From: Ceratothoa steindachneri
Lineage: Eukaryota > Arthropoda > Malacostraca > Isopoda > Cymothoidae
Length of the DNA stretch: 64,000 bases
Direction of reading: 5' to 3'
Assembly (NCBI GenBank): GCA_963969495.1
Contig: OZ018326.1
Coordinates: 150,069,806-150,133,805, forward strand
Position 1 is the first letter of the stretch. Every line of letters begins with the position of its first letter. Below are positions 37,268 to 48,111 of this stretch, one piece after another. The notes below the pieces were generated by a model that searched no databases, was not told the origin of the DNA, and saw only the letters and a list, made by a program, of their open reading frames with translations. The translations under genes and the position numbers were made by a program.

Positions 37268-38505
37268 CAAAAACAAGTTATGCTGACCAAAATGTCGCGA
37301 GCTCTCACCTATTTTGATTTATAACCTTACTTACGACCTTCAAAATTTTCAATAATTCCCGGATTAAACTTAGTAGGACCTTGGCAATTGGAACATTCGA
37401 AATAAAAGGTAAAACAATATAAGGGTTTCAAATTTCGTTAGAATACGCCGAATAGTTATGATGTTATCGCCAAAACAATATAATTCCCGGGATAACCTAA
37501 AAAGGACTTTGGCAATTATATCATTCGAAAGAGAATGTAAAACAACATAAGGGTTTCAAGTTTCGTTAAAATCTGCCGAATAGTTATGATGTTGTTGCCA
37601 AAAAAGTATATTCCCCTGGCTATCATTGGGAAGACTTTGTCGATAATATCATTCAAAAGAGAATATTAAACCACATAAGGCTTTCAAATTTCGATAGAAT
37701 CGGCCCAAAATCTACAATGTTATTACAAAAAAACAACAAAAATAGCTAAACGGGGACCAACCGACCGACAGAGTGAGGTGTAGAGTTGTTCGCAACAAGA
37801 CTCCTACGGAACTAAAAATTTGCTAGTGCAATCGCCGTCACTCAAATTATTTTTTAGATTCCTCTTATTCATGATTTTTATATATTTTTTCTTAATCTCT
37901 TTATTTGATGCCATTTTATATTTAAGCAGTTGAGTGGAAATTATCTCAAGCTAGAGTGTTTCCCTTCCTTCTGTAAATAGAAATGTTTTCAAAAATGGCA
38001 TGGGACACAGAATTTTAGTCTATCGGTCGATCTCCGTTTTGCCTTTTCTTGTTTTGCTAATAACATTGTAACTATTGGGCCAATTCTAACGAAATTTGAG
38101 ATTCGTATGATGTTTTTCATGCGCTTTCGAATGATATAATTGCCAAAGTCCTCCCAAGTTTAGCCCTGGAATTATTTTGTTTTGGCAATAACATCATAAC
38201 TTTTCGCCGATTCTAACGAAATCTAAAACCCTTATGTTGTTTTACACTCTCTTTCAAATGATATAATAATTGTTAAGGTCCTTCCAAGGTTAGCGCGGGA
38301 ATTATTGGGCAATAACATCATAACTATTTGGCCGATTCTAACGAAATTTGAAACCCTTATATTGTTTTACATTCTCTTTCGAATGATTTAATTTCCAAGG
38401 TTCTCCCTACGTTACAACGTGAATTATTGAAATTCTAAAGGTCGTAAGTTCACAAATCACAATAAGTGAGAGCACGCGACTTCTGGTCAGCAGACCTTGT
38501 TTTAA
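37268..38505. mobile_element. Foldback-type element: long inverted repeats made of tandem units
   Basis: The left outer end, reading AACAAG..ATGCTGACC, TCGCG..GCTCTCAC and TTACGACCTT, is matched by the reverse complement of the right outer end at about 38430-38505. Inside each arm there are about three units of 118-138 bases containing CCGAATAGTTATGATGTTAT, AATTCCCGGG, TTGGCAATTATATCATTCGA and ACAACATAAGGGTTTCAA. The arms (about 37268-37790 and 38005-38505) flank a spacer of about 200 bases with no coding. Long inverted repeats built of subrepeats are the architecture of Drosophila FB and Galileo foldback transposons. No transposase is present. Confidence 0.8.
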
Positions 38506-38982
38506 ATTGCTCATTTGCTATGGAAGGAAACATCTTGCTGGTATCCAGGTAAATTGCATTTATTCCTCTAAGAAATTTTTCTTTGGCTCTTCCATAAACA
38601 AATTCAAGAAATGCATTCCAAACTGCTTAGCTCCGTTCCGTCATAATAATATATTAGCAGTTTTGTTAGTAAAGTTTCAGGTTGGGGCAAACATTTAGCT
38701 TTTTTCCAACAAGGCACTTACTCTCCTATTTTTACAGGTAGTAATGAATTTGCTATGTTTTTTAAGAAATAGACAAATTTACTTCCCGCCTCAGACTCTA
38801 ATTCGTTGTTGCCACCTAAAATCGCAAAATAACCAAAATATCTATAACACTGGTCTGCATTTTGTAAATTTTTAATTTTTATTTTTATTCATGGTTGTCA
38901 TCTTACATATTATTCAATGGCTGATTTTACATATCTGAACCACTTTTTTTCTATCACGTAAGGATTTTTAATAAAATACAAA
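38506..38982. other. AT-rich stretch without a gene
   Basis: The plus-strand frame of 63 codons at 38507 has no motif. The region is probably 3' flanking sequence of the minus-strand pseudogene that follows. Confidence 0.4.
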
Positions 38983-40505
38983 TTAATGATAACAAAGGAA
39001 GGCGTACCACTGTGATTCCCGCTTGTGCTGTGCATTGGGACCATCACGTTTCAATGACCAGCAGTATGCCGCCATCATGTTGACATTCCATTTGCCCTAG
39101 GATCGAGTTTACATGGTGCAACTATCTTGATAGAAACGACCTATTTTTTCCTCACTGTAGTTCCTACAATTCGTGGAAAAATAGTCAAGATGTAGCTTCA
39201 AAAAGTGCATCTTCACACTTATTCTAGACCCAAATTGCTGGAAACTTGAAATCAAATCTTCGATCATTTTTTCATATTTTGCCTTTAGCTTGCCTTCACT
39301 TACATGAGGAATCTTGGACTCCAGTTACTTGAAAGCAGCTCCATTCTTGTTCAAGGCTTTCCTAAAAAGAATTTAAGCCCTAATTTGATGTGGAGTGGTG
39401 GTAGCAGAATTTTATTGGGGTCAACTAGTGGCATAGCTCTCACGTTGTGATTTCCGGGTAAAATGCTGTTTCTTGGTGGCCAGTCCTTTTTCCCTAGTGC
39501 TGGCTGTCAGCCTTACTATCCCAGAGACACAAAAAACAAAGATACTTGGCGTATCCCCCTTGAAGACCTAGTAGGAGAGCAATAACTTTTAAATCACCAC
39601 AATGAGAAAATTGTGCTGATGGTACTTGATTGTAGTTATTAGTGTTTTCAAATTTCGTAGGTTTCGGACATTTGGATATTATGGCCAATTTGCACAGATG
39701 CAGCTCTGTTGCCATTGTAGAGAAGAACAGCCTTTAAATTTATGTTAAAAGAATCAATGAAGAGCCTCCATTCATCTGCTTTGTACGGCATCCCCATGCG
39801 TTCGATAAAGCCAGAAATATTTGAACAGAAATCTAAAGAATCTTCTTTCTTAAGAACTGAATGAATTCCCCTTCACGATGACGGTACCAAGCGAATGTTG
39901 TTCCAGAAGCTAGAATCCTGTTTTTCTTGAGTCTAGAGCAAAGTAACTGTGCACTTTCTTTTGCAAAGTTAAAGTCTCGCACCAGGTCGTTGAGCTCAGC
40001 TTGGTTGAGGAGTTTATGATCGTCATTTGTTGGTGGTTCATAGTCTATTTCTATCTGATAAGTATCACTAGTATCGGCCTCTGATGAAATTTCCCATATC
40101 TTAGATGGCACAGGCACAGGTGTATCATCTAACTGTGGAACATGCCTTATTGCTGAAGGAATATTCGGATATATTATGCGATCTTTAGTATTCTTGTTGA
40201 ATCCAGCTACTTTAGTCATACAAAAGTAAGTCATCATGGTGATACTTGTGCTCTCGCCATACCATTGGTACTCCAAAGGGCATATATTTAAGTTTTCCAA
40301 CTGACCCCATTTGGAGCTTATTGATGCAACTCTTGCAAGCTTTGTGTGGGGCAAATGGTTTGTCTTTGTCTCTTAATCCGCAGCCAAATTAAGCTAAATA
40401 ACACCGTTTCAACAAAGGAGTAATATTGCTCCGGGAATGTGAAGGGGTGAATTGACCGCAGACATAGCAAAATATGTCTGCTGAATTTATACAGCCTCTA
40501 GACAT
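38983..40505 (-). pseudogene. Near-full-length copy of the Cys4-finger (ZAD-like) repeat-family protein
   Basis: From the ATG at 40505 the minus strand reads INSADIFCYVCGQFTPSHS, then after frame changes KDKPFAPHKACKSCINKL, giving the two Cys pairs of the finger. GKLKYMPFGVPMVWREH follows. The long frame 40354-39833 has an acidic linker (WEISSEADTSDTYQIEIDYE), then LNQAELNDLVRDFNFAKES and LLCSRLKKNRILASGTTFAW. Next come WRLFIDSFNINLKAVLLYNG, GDLKVIALLLGLQGGYAKYL with CFLCLWDSKADSQH, LVDPNKILLPPLHIKLGLK, and a C-terminal part with NMMAAYCWSLKRD. The stop is at 38985. Total length is about 507 codons. Several frameshifts make it non-coding. Function is unknown; the conserved HIKLG and CFLCLWD blocks were the basis for linking it to the family I remember. 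Confidence 0.75.
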
Positions 40506-41379
40506 ATTCACAATCTAAAAATAAAGAAAAATACATGGGCAATAATAGAAATATATCTATAATATATATATAGAAATATTATATAATGTAAACATATATA
40601 TTATATCTATATATATTATAATTTATATAAATATTTACTTCTGCTATACGAAAAAAGAAATGTAGCGTCTCTGTATAACTCGCCAACGTGATGTGATAGA
40701 GCTGAATAAAAAACAAAGTAAATCAACATTGTTCCTATATATTTTGAAAAAGATGCCATACAGTCAATAAAAAAATAATGCAGACCAATGTAATCCCATT
40801 GCTCATTGGCTACCAAATATAAGTGAATCCATTAGTCCTACAGTTTTGTTTGATATCTAGAATACGACCTATTGTTCAAAAGGAAATGGTGGGTATTTAA
40901 GAGAAGGGAAGACAAAGGATCACAACAAGTGGGAAATTGGGATTAAAACTTCCCTCTACTTCGGCATTTTAGGAGACCACTAATAAATGAGTCAAAACAC
41001 AAAGAGGCTAGATTGCGAAGAAATGTTATATATTTCATTAATAGATGATAATCTCGTCGGGGATGAGTTATTTATTGTATAATCGGAGGTCTCCATAGAT
41101 CTTCACTAGATCTTGAACTAACACACCGATAAAGGTTTAATTACAGCTTGATGTATTTAAAATTTCGGAGGAAAATGAGGGAGAACCTCATCAAGGGAAG
41201 CAAAATTAATTAAGATAAAAGCAAAGTTGAAGAATCGAAGAGGATGAATGTAATGAATTTTCTATGAAAGCGAATACGGTTTTGGGGTGATTATTATGTC
41301 TTATTTCACGGCTGGCTGATGTGTGTTTTTGAGAAGATAAGAGTGAGATCATAATGAATCAATGATGTAGAACTACCAG
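40506..41379. other. AT-rich stretch without a gene
   Basis: A degenerate TATA-rich patch at 40555-40625 is the only feature. No frame carries a recognisable motif. Confidence 0.5.
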
Positions 41380-43665
41380 CCACCGCCCCTTCAAATATCT
41401 ACAAGGAGCTACAAGGAAATAAGTACCCTAGAAGACCTTAAGGTCCATACAAGGACAGTACTTTTGGCAAAATCATCGAAGTTGTCCGTTGGCAACCTCG
41501 AAGATCACTCGCGAGGATCTTAACGGTGATTTCGCAAGACTTTATCTAGTCTTAACTTGAACTGGTCAACAGATTTACTGTTGAAAATTTCCGTCGAAAG
41601 TGCATTCCAACTACCACAGATACTGTATGTGAATAATTTCCCACACAGATCACGGTGGTATCGCTTTAGTTCGCGTTTGTAGCCGTGATTTCTTGTTCTC
41701 TCCTCGCTGAGCTGGAAAATATCCCCGTAGTCCAGTCTGTTGAAGCCTCGAAGTATTTTAAACACTTTGATAAGCTGACCACGTAGTCTCTGAGTCTCCA
41801 GCAAGAACATATCTAATTCCCTTAATCTATCTTCATAACTTTTATGTCTGATAGAGGAAATCAGTTTGGTTGCCCTGGCTTGGACGCGTTCCAATCTCGC
41901 GATATCCTTTCGAAACGAAGGACTCCAAAACTCACGAAATACTCCGGGTGCGTTCGGACGAGGGAGTTATACAGACACTACTATCTCCTTGCTCCGGTAT
42001 CCAAACTGTCGCTTTATATACCCTAACATCCTTTGGGCTTTCTTCTCCACCTCAATACACTGTTTCGAGAAGTTGAGGGTCACTAGGGATAGTCTCACCC
42101 AAGTCCTTCTCAGTGTCGGTGGATTCAAGAGCAGTGACCTTAAGGATATAGAGTGATTGGGGGATTTCGGTGGCCGATATGCATCAATTTGCATTTGTTC
42201 ACGTTGAAAATCATTTGCCACGTATCCGACCAATTCCTAATGGTCCGAAGATCATCTTGCAGGCGGGCATTATTTCCATCCTTTGCAACGTTCATACTAA
42301 GCTTGGTATCGTCGGCAAATTTAGAAATCTTGGCAACAATGTCATCGTCCATGTCATTGACGTAGATGATGAATAGTAGTGGTCCCAGGACAGAACCTTA
42401 AGGCACCCCGATAGTAACTGGCACCCACTCAAAATCCTGTCCATTCAGCACCACCCGTTGCCGTCTGCCACTTAGCCAGTTCTCTATCCAGCCTGCGATT
42501 TTTCCGTTTATGCCCATGTCTCACACTTTCTGGAGAAGGTGGCTGTGTGGTACCTTATCAAAGGCTTTCTGAATGTCTAAGTACACCACATCCACCGCCG
42601 TGTCAAAATCATGCTCACTGGAGACGAAGTGGAAGAATTCCACAAGGTTCATCAGGCATGACCGTTGCCTTCGGAAGCCGTGCTGGGAACTCCTCAGTAG
42701 CAACTTTGAATCTAAATGCGACGTCACATTGTCGACGATGATGCTTTGCATGAGTTTACCGACTATCGAAGTCAGACTGATAGGTTGGTAGTTCGACGGT
42801 TGGCTACGGTCTCCTTTCTTGAAGATAGGAGTCACCTCCGCTTGACGCCAGTCTCTAGGAACGCATTCGGTCTGGATTGACATGTTGAAAATTGCGCTCA
42901 GGTGTCGTGACACTTGATCGCGCACTTCTTTCAACACTTCAGGTAGAAACCCATCCGGGCCAGGTGACTTATTCGTCATTAGGTCACTGATTTTCTTTTT
43001 TATTTCTCCTTCGGTGAAGTCCATAAACTCCAGCTTTACCCCCGAGTACGAATGCGTTGGCTGGGGATGGGACCACACTCTTCAGTAAACACTGAAGGGA
43101 AGTAGTCTTTAAGGAGGTTAGCATTTTTTGCATCTGAGTGCTTTAATGTCCCTCTCCTCATTCTTCAAAGGGATAATCGTTCGACGGATTGGTTTACGGT
43201 TCTTTACATATCCAAATATCTCCTTTGGATTCTCTTTACAAAGTCTCGCCACTCGGAGTTCCTCAGACCGCTTAGCTGCCCTTATGTTGGACTTCGCTCT
43301 CCTGGTTAGCCTCCGGTATTCGTCAAAGTCACCCAAGATCTACGATTGCCGGTAGACATTTCTCTTCTCCCTAAGCAGTTGGCCTATTTCTCGATTAAAC
43401 CACTTTGGTTGAACAGAAGACCGACGGGAGCATTTCAGAGGGATGAAACGCGATTGAAGCCTCATGAATGTGGTTTTGAAACTGTTCCACGAATCTTCAA
43501 CAGACTCGCTTACTTCTAGCCTCGCTGTAGTAAGTCCAGCAAGAAGACCTGCAAAGTCTGCTCTTCTCATATCAAGTTTCCTCGATTTACTAGTTGCAAG
43601 CCCTTCCTTCGGAACTTTGAGGTGATGTGAGTAGTTGAAAGGTAAAGTTGACAACTTTTATGATG
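41380..43665 (-). pseudogene. CR1-like LINE ORF2, 5'-truncated and broken
   Basis: On the minus strand from 43654 the frames give the linker after the endonuclease (SVEDSWNSFKTTFMRLQSRF, WFNREIGQLLREKRN). Then follow SIRRAKSNIRAAKR-like sequence, KSPGPDGFLPEVLKEV, YQPISLTSIVGKLMQSIIVD, QHGFRRQRSCLMNLVEFFHF and VDVVYLDIQKAFDKVPHSHL. Next are GVP.GSVLGPLLFIIYVNDM, KISKFADDTKLSMNVAKDGN (catalytic FADD box), WQMIFNVNKCKLMHIGHRN, and a C-terminal part with NGYKRELKRY-like and FNSKSVDQFKLRLDKVL. The endonuclease is missing apart from its end. Stops and frameshifts occur at about 43345, 43120, 42520 and 42140, and more downstream. This is typical 5'-truncated LINE debris. The sequence resembles CR1/Rex-type elements. 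Confidence 0.88.
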
Positions 43666-44324
43666 GGTTAAATTGAATTGACATTTATATTTTATTTTTA
43701 TTTTATTTATTTATTCCATATTAAGCAAATGTACAGTATAAATATATTACATTTTATATCTTAATGACAAGTTACAATAAGTACTTTATACATATATATA
43801 TATACCTACAGATTAGTTATGGGCCCAAAATAAGTCAGTGACTTTTAGGGCAGAAACTTAAAACTTAAGACTAACATCTAAATAAGCATGTCATAATCAA
43901 GAATAAAAATTCCTTCATGTTTACGAAAAGAGAACGCCTTGTTATAAAAAATATTTCAGGATTAAGTAAAACTTATGCTAGAGCAATTTGCTATACGTAT
44001 ATACCGTCTCGCCTTTAAATTTAAGCCGTGCACCAACATCGGCTAGCATATCATATTAACCTCGACAACTAAGGTTGTTTGATTTTTGTGACAATTTAGT
44101 TTACGTTTAAGTAGTCGCCGGAACACGCCACGACGCTTTTCACTTACCCGGGTAAGAGGATACCCAACTATCTTCGTTTTAAAATAAAAAAAAATTGGAA
44201 GAATTGCTAGGAGAATTCCCCGGCTGATTACGAGGCCCAAAAATCAAAGTATTTCTACGATGATTGTTGTAGCCTTTAGACCTTATGACCAAAGCTTTCC
44301 TGCGCCGCCCTTTATCAACATAGA

Positions 44325-44384
<60 letters not shown>

Positions 44385-44689
44385 TTGTTGAGTAAGGAGC
44401 ATTTTAGCGCGTGTAAAAGACATATATAAGGAAAGAGTTGAAGTTGGGTCTCTTATCGCAATTTCCATTCGGAAATATATAAACAACTTAGTATACATTT
44501 GGGAACCTAATCATTGTAGAGATTGCAAATAACGAATAATTATAGTATTTAAATTTAGAGATAAATTTAAAGACGATTTATTTTTAGTGATTATTTCAAA
44601 AGATCTGTAGTTAACATATTGAACAGCCCTATATAAATCATAACATCTTCATTATCTGTAAATCAGAGTAATATTACACAGTATAATAG
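43666..44689. other. AT-rich stretch with a short (AT)n tract
   Basis: This lies between the two minus-strand LINEs. It holds an (AT)n run of about 53 bases at 44331-44383 and no supported gene. The left part may be the flank of the L2-like element's 3' UTR. Confidence 0.5.
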
Positions 44690-47600
44690 TGTACAGTAAC
44701 AAATAAATACACAATAACAAAAACTGTAATAGAAATTTAGTAAGCCGAAATTATATTGTTTTTAAGAGCTTTATGAATTGAGCTAAATTGGTTTGGGATT
44801 TGATATTTTCGTCCAAGCCATTCCGTATTTTGATAGATTTGTACAGAAAGCTACATTGTGATTTTCATTTTGAATACAAGGGTGAAATAAATGTTGTTCT
44901 ATTGCGGGTTTGGTGATTATGAGTATTATCAGCTCTTTGTAACATATTAAATATATAGTTAGTATAGGAACAATTTATTGTTTTGTAAAGGAATAAGGAT
45001 GTTTGAAAAACAAAGAGATTTAATTTTAGAATTCTGGATTCTTTAAAATATCGATTAGTGTGCTCCTTGGAGTCGAGTTGATGGATGGCTCGAATTGCTT
45101 TTACTGCAATATGACTAATTTATTGACATAATTTTGATATTTTCCATACCAACTCTCTATGCCATATGTCAAGTAAGGTTGCACCATTGTCATATATAAA
45201 GAGTAGAGAATATATTTAGGAAGAAATTTATTTAATTTATATAATATTCCAATCGATTTTGATAGTTTTGTTGAGATATGCGTAATATGTTGTTTCAAAC
45301 TTAGATTTTTTGTCAATAAAGATGCCTAGAATTTGATATGAGTAGTTTCATAAATTATTCCGTCGCCCATATTAATATGGGGCAATTCAATAGATTTTTT
45401 TGTAAGAGAAAAGAATATATTTGGTTTTATCTACATTTATTGATAGTTTATTAACATTAAGCCAAATGAAGACATTTTCGAGTTCTTTATTTATTGTAGA
45501 TGCAATGTTGCTCGGTTTGTCATATGGCAAGAGAGTTGAGAAGGTACTATCATCTGCGAATAATATAAATTTAAACAGAGAAGAGGATTTAACAATATCA
45601 TTAATATATATTATAAATAACAGTGGCCCTAGAACGGAGCCTTGTGGGACCCCAATTGTAATATTAAGGCGCGATGAGTCTTGACCATTGACCGAGACAA
45701 ATTGCTTTTTTTCAGTTAAATATGATTTGAACCAATTTTGACAGTTGCCTCTAATTCCTTACATAGATAATTTTGACAGTAGAATATTATGGTTGACACC
45801 ATCGAAAGCTTTTTTAAATTCGAGAAAAATTGAGAATACAATGTGGCCTTTTTCAATTTTATCATATAAATATTGAAGGTGGTTAATTATCGCGTGAATC
45901 GTTGATTTCTGACATCTAAAACCATAATGGTGTTTATACAACAGTGAATTAGATTCCAGAAATTTATTAAGTTTATTGGATGCTATTTTTTCAAATATTT
46001 TACTGAACATTGTAAGAAATGTCATAGGGCGGTAATTGCTGACGTTTGTGAGGTCTCCGGCCTTTGGTAACGGTGTTACCCGAGCAACTTTTAATACACT
46101 TGGGAAGATACCTTGCGTAAATGATTTATTAATTATTGATGCTAAAATTGAAGCAACTATATCAGAGATGTATTTTAAAATTTTAGTGGAGATTGAATTA
46201 ATACCTGATTTTTTATTTTTTAGGGAACTAATGATTTTTTTTTATATCGGCTACGCTTACAGGAGAAAAGAACAAGGAATTTGGTACATTAATCTCATTA
46301 AAATACGGGAGAAAAGATTTATCGAAAGTTTTGCAGGAGTCTGAGTATTTTACTTACGTTGACAAAAAATTGATTGAATTCATTTGCTTTTTCCTTATTG
46401 TCATCAACTGGTTTGCCGTCCATGATAGTATTTTCAGGTTTTATCACAGAATTGATTAATTTCCAAGTTTGTTTTATATTGTTTTATATAATTTGTCTTG
46501 GCTATTTTAATTTGGTTAGTAACTTGATTCCGAAATCTTTTATATGTGTGTTCTGGAATTTGACTAAGCTTATAAAGAGAAGTATTTTTGACGTTTTTTT
46601 ATATTATTTATAATTGCGATTGTTTTCCAAGGTTTTGTTTTGTGTTTATATGATATGGTTTTAAATTTCAGAGGACAATTAAGTTCAAAAGCATCGTCTA
46701 GCCGTGAAATTAACTCTTCAGTAGCAGAATGGATGTCATTTATATAGGAAATTTCATATAGATTCTGATTTACAACATAGTTATAGAGGTTTGTTAAGGT
46801 ATTTTTGTTAATTATACGGTAGGTTATTGTACGGTTTTGATGAACATGATTCGAGTTGAAAAATGCACTTTGGATCATGAATATAGGAAGATGGTCCGAT
46901 ATCTCACAAAGGAGAATACAATAAGAGTAATTTTCGAGGTGAACTCTGAACATATTGTCAATTAGTGTTGTTTGAGTTTTGGGTTATTCTTGTCAGTTGT
47001 TTTATAATTGGAAGTAAGGAATGAGAATAAAAAATATTGAGGAAGGACTGAGTTGATGCGTGGTTTTCAAAGTTTAATAGGTCGAAATTCAAAATCTGCT
47101 GTAAACATTATGTCGTCATAGTTGGTAACATTGAAGTAATTGATTAATTCATTCATCTTATCTATAAACATCTCAGGGTCACCAGATGGAGGTCTATATA
47201 AGATTCGAATCATTATTGTTTTACCATTTGATTTTACTTCGATAAATAAAGTTTCAATATAGTTATACGAAATATTAATTTCGTCAACCTTGAAAAATGC
47301 ACTTTGGATCATGAATATAGGAAGATGGTCCGATATCTCACAAAGGAGAATACAATAAGAGTAATTTTCGAGGTGAACTCTGAACATATTGTCAATTAGT
47401 GTTGTTTGAGTTTTGGGTTATTCTTTTCAGTTGTTTTATAATTGGAAGTAAGGAATGAGAATAAAAAATATTGAGGAAGGACTGAGTTGATGCGTGGTTT
47501 TCAAAGTTTAATAGGTCGAAATTCAAAATCTGCTGTAAACATTATGTCGTCATAGTTGGTAACATTGAAGTAATTGATTAATTCATTCATCTTATCTATA

Positions 47601-48111
47601 AACATCTCAGGGTCACCAGATGGAGGTCTATATAAGATTCGAATCATTATTGTTTTACCATTTGATTTTACTTCGATAAATAAAGTTTCAATATAGTTAT
47701 ACGAAATACTAATTTCGTCAACCTTTTTAGTATTGAGTCTATCAGATATATACACGCTTATACCTCCTCCTATCATGTTTACGTGGCGTAGTGATTGAAA
47801 AGAGTTATAGTTTGGGAAACTGATAAGGTGCTTATTATTTTTTGTTAGGCTAATCTCGGTGAATGCCAAAATGGAAAATTTATAATTAAGTGTTGATAAA
47901 AATATTGAGAATTCATCAATGTTTGCGTGCAATGATCGAATATTAAGATTTAAAATGGACAGGTCTGTTTTTTCAAAGGAAAATGTAGTGTAAAATTATC
48001 AAAATCATAGGATTGGTTTCTTACGTTATTTTCTTTAAAATTTGGATATAATTCATCAAAATGGTTTATGTCTGGTTCGATATTATTGAAGTGATCAAGT
48101 TGTTCAAACAT
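44690..48111 (-). pseudogene. L2-like LINE ORF2 with internal duplication
   Basis: The minus-strand ATG at 48111 begins MFEQLDHFNN. Over two frames an APE-type endonuclease follows: LSILNLNIRSLHANIDEFSI, FSILAFTEISL (catalytic E), GGGISVYISDRL, IRILYRPPSGDPEMFIDKMN, and DLNFD decayed to TADFEF. ISDHLPIFM comes downstream after the duplicated block. The RT part reads KSGINSISTKILKYI, NYRPMTFLTMFSKIFEKIAS, YGFRCQKSTIHAIINHLQYL, FLEFKKAFDGVNHNILL, GVPQGSVLGPLLFIIYINDI and FILFADDSTF, then NKLSINVDKTKYILFS and QPYLTYGIESWYGKY near 45180. The normal length is about 950 residues. Frames are broken in at least six places. The domain order and FADD box suit the CR1/L2 group. Confidence 0.88.
46856..47723. 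repeat. 434-bp direct tandem duplication inside the L2-like LINE
   Basis: 46856-47289 and 47290-47723 are almost identical; I see only a G/T change in TTCTTGTCAG versus TTCTTTTCAG and a T/C change near the ends. Each copy spans the end of the endonuclease region, so a GDPEMFIDKMNELINYFNV block occurs twice and a SDHLPIFM block occurs twice. The duplication postdates insertion of the LINE and breaks its frame. Confidence 0.95.
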
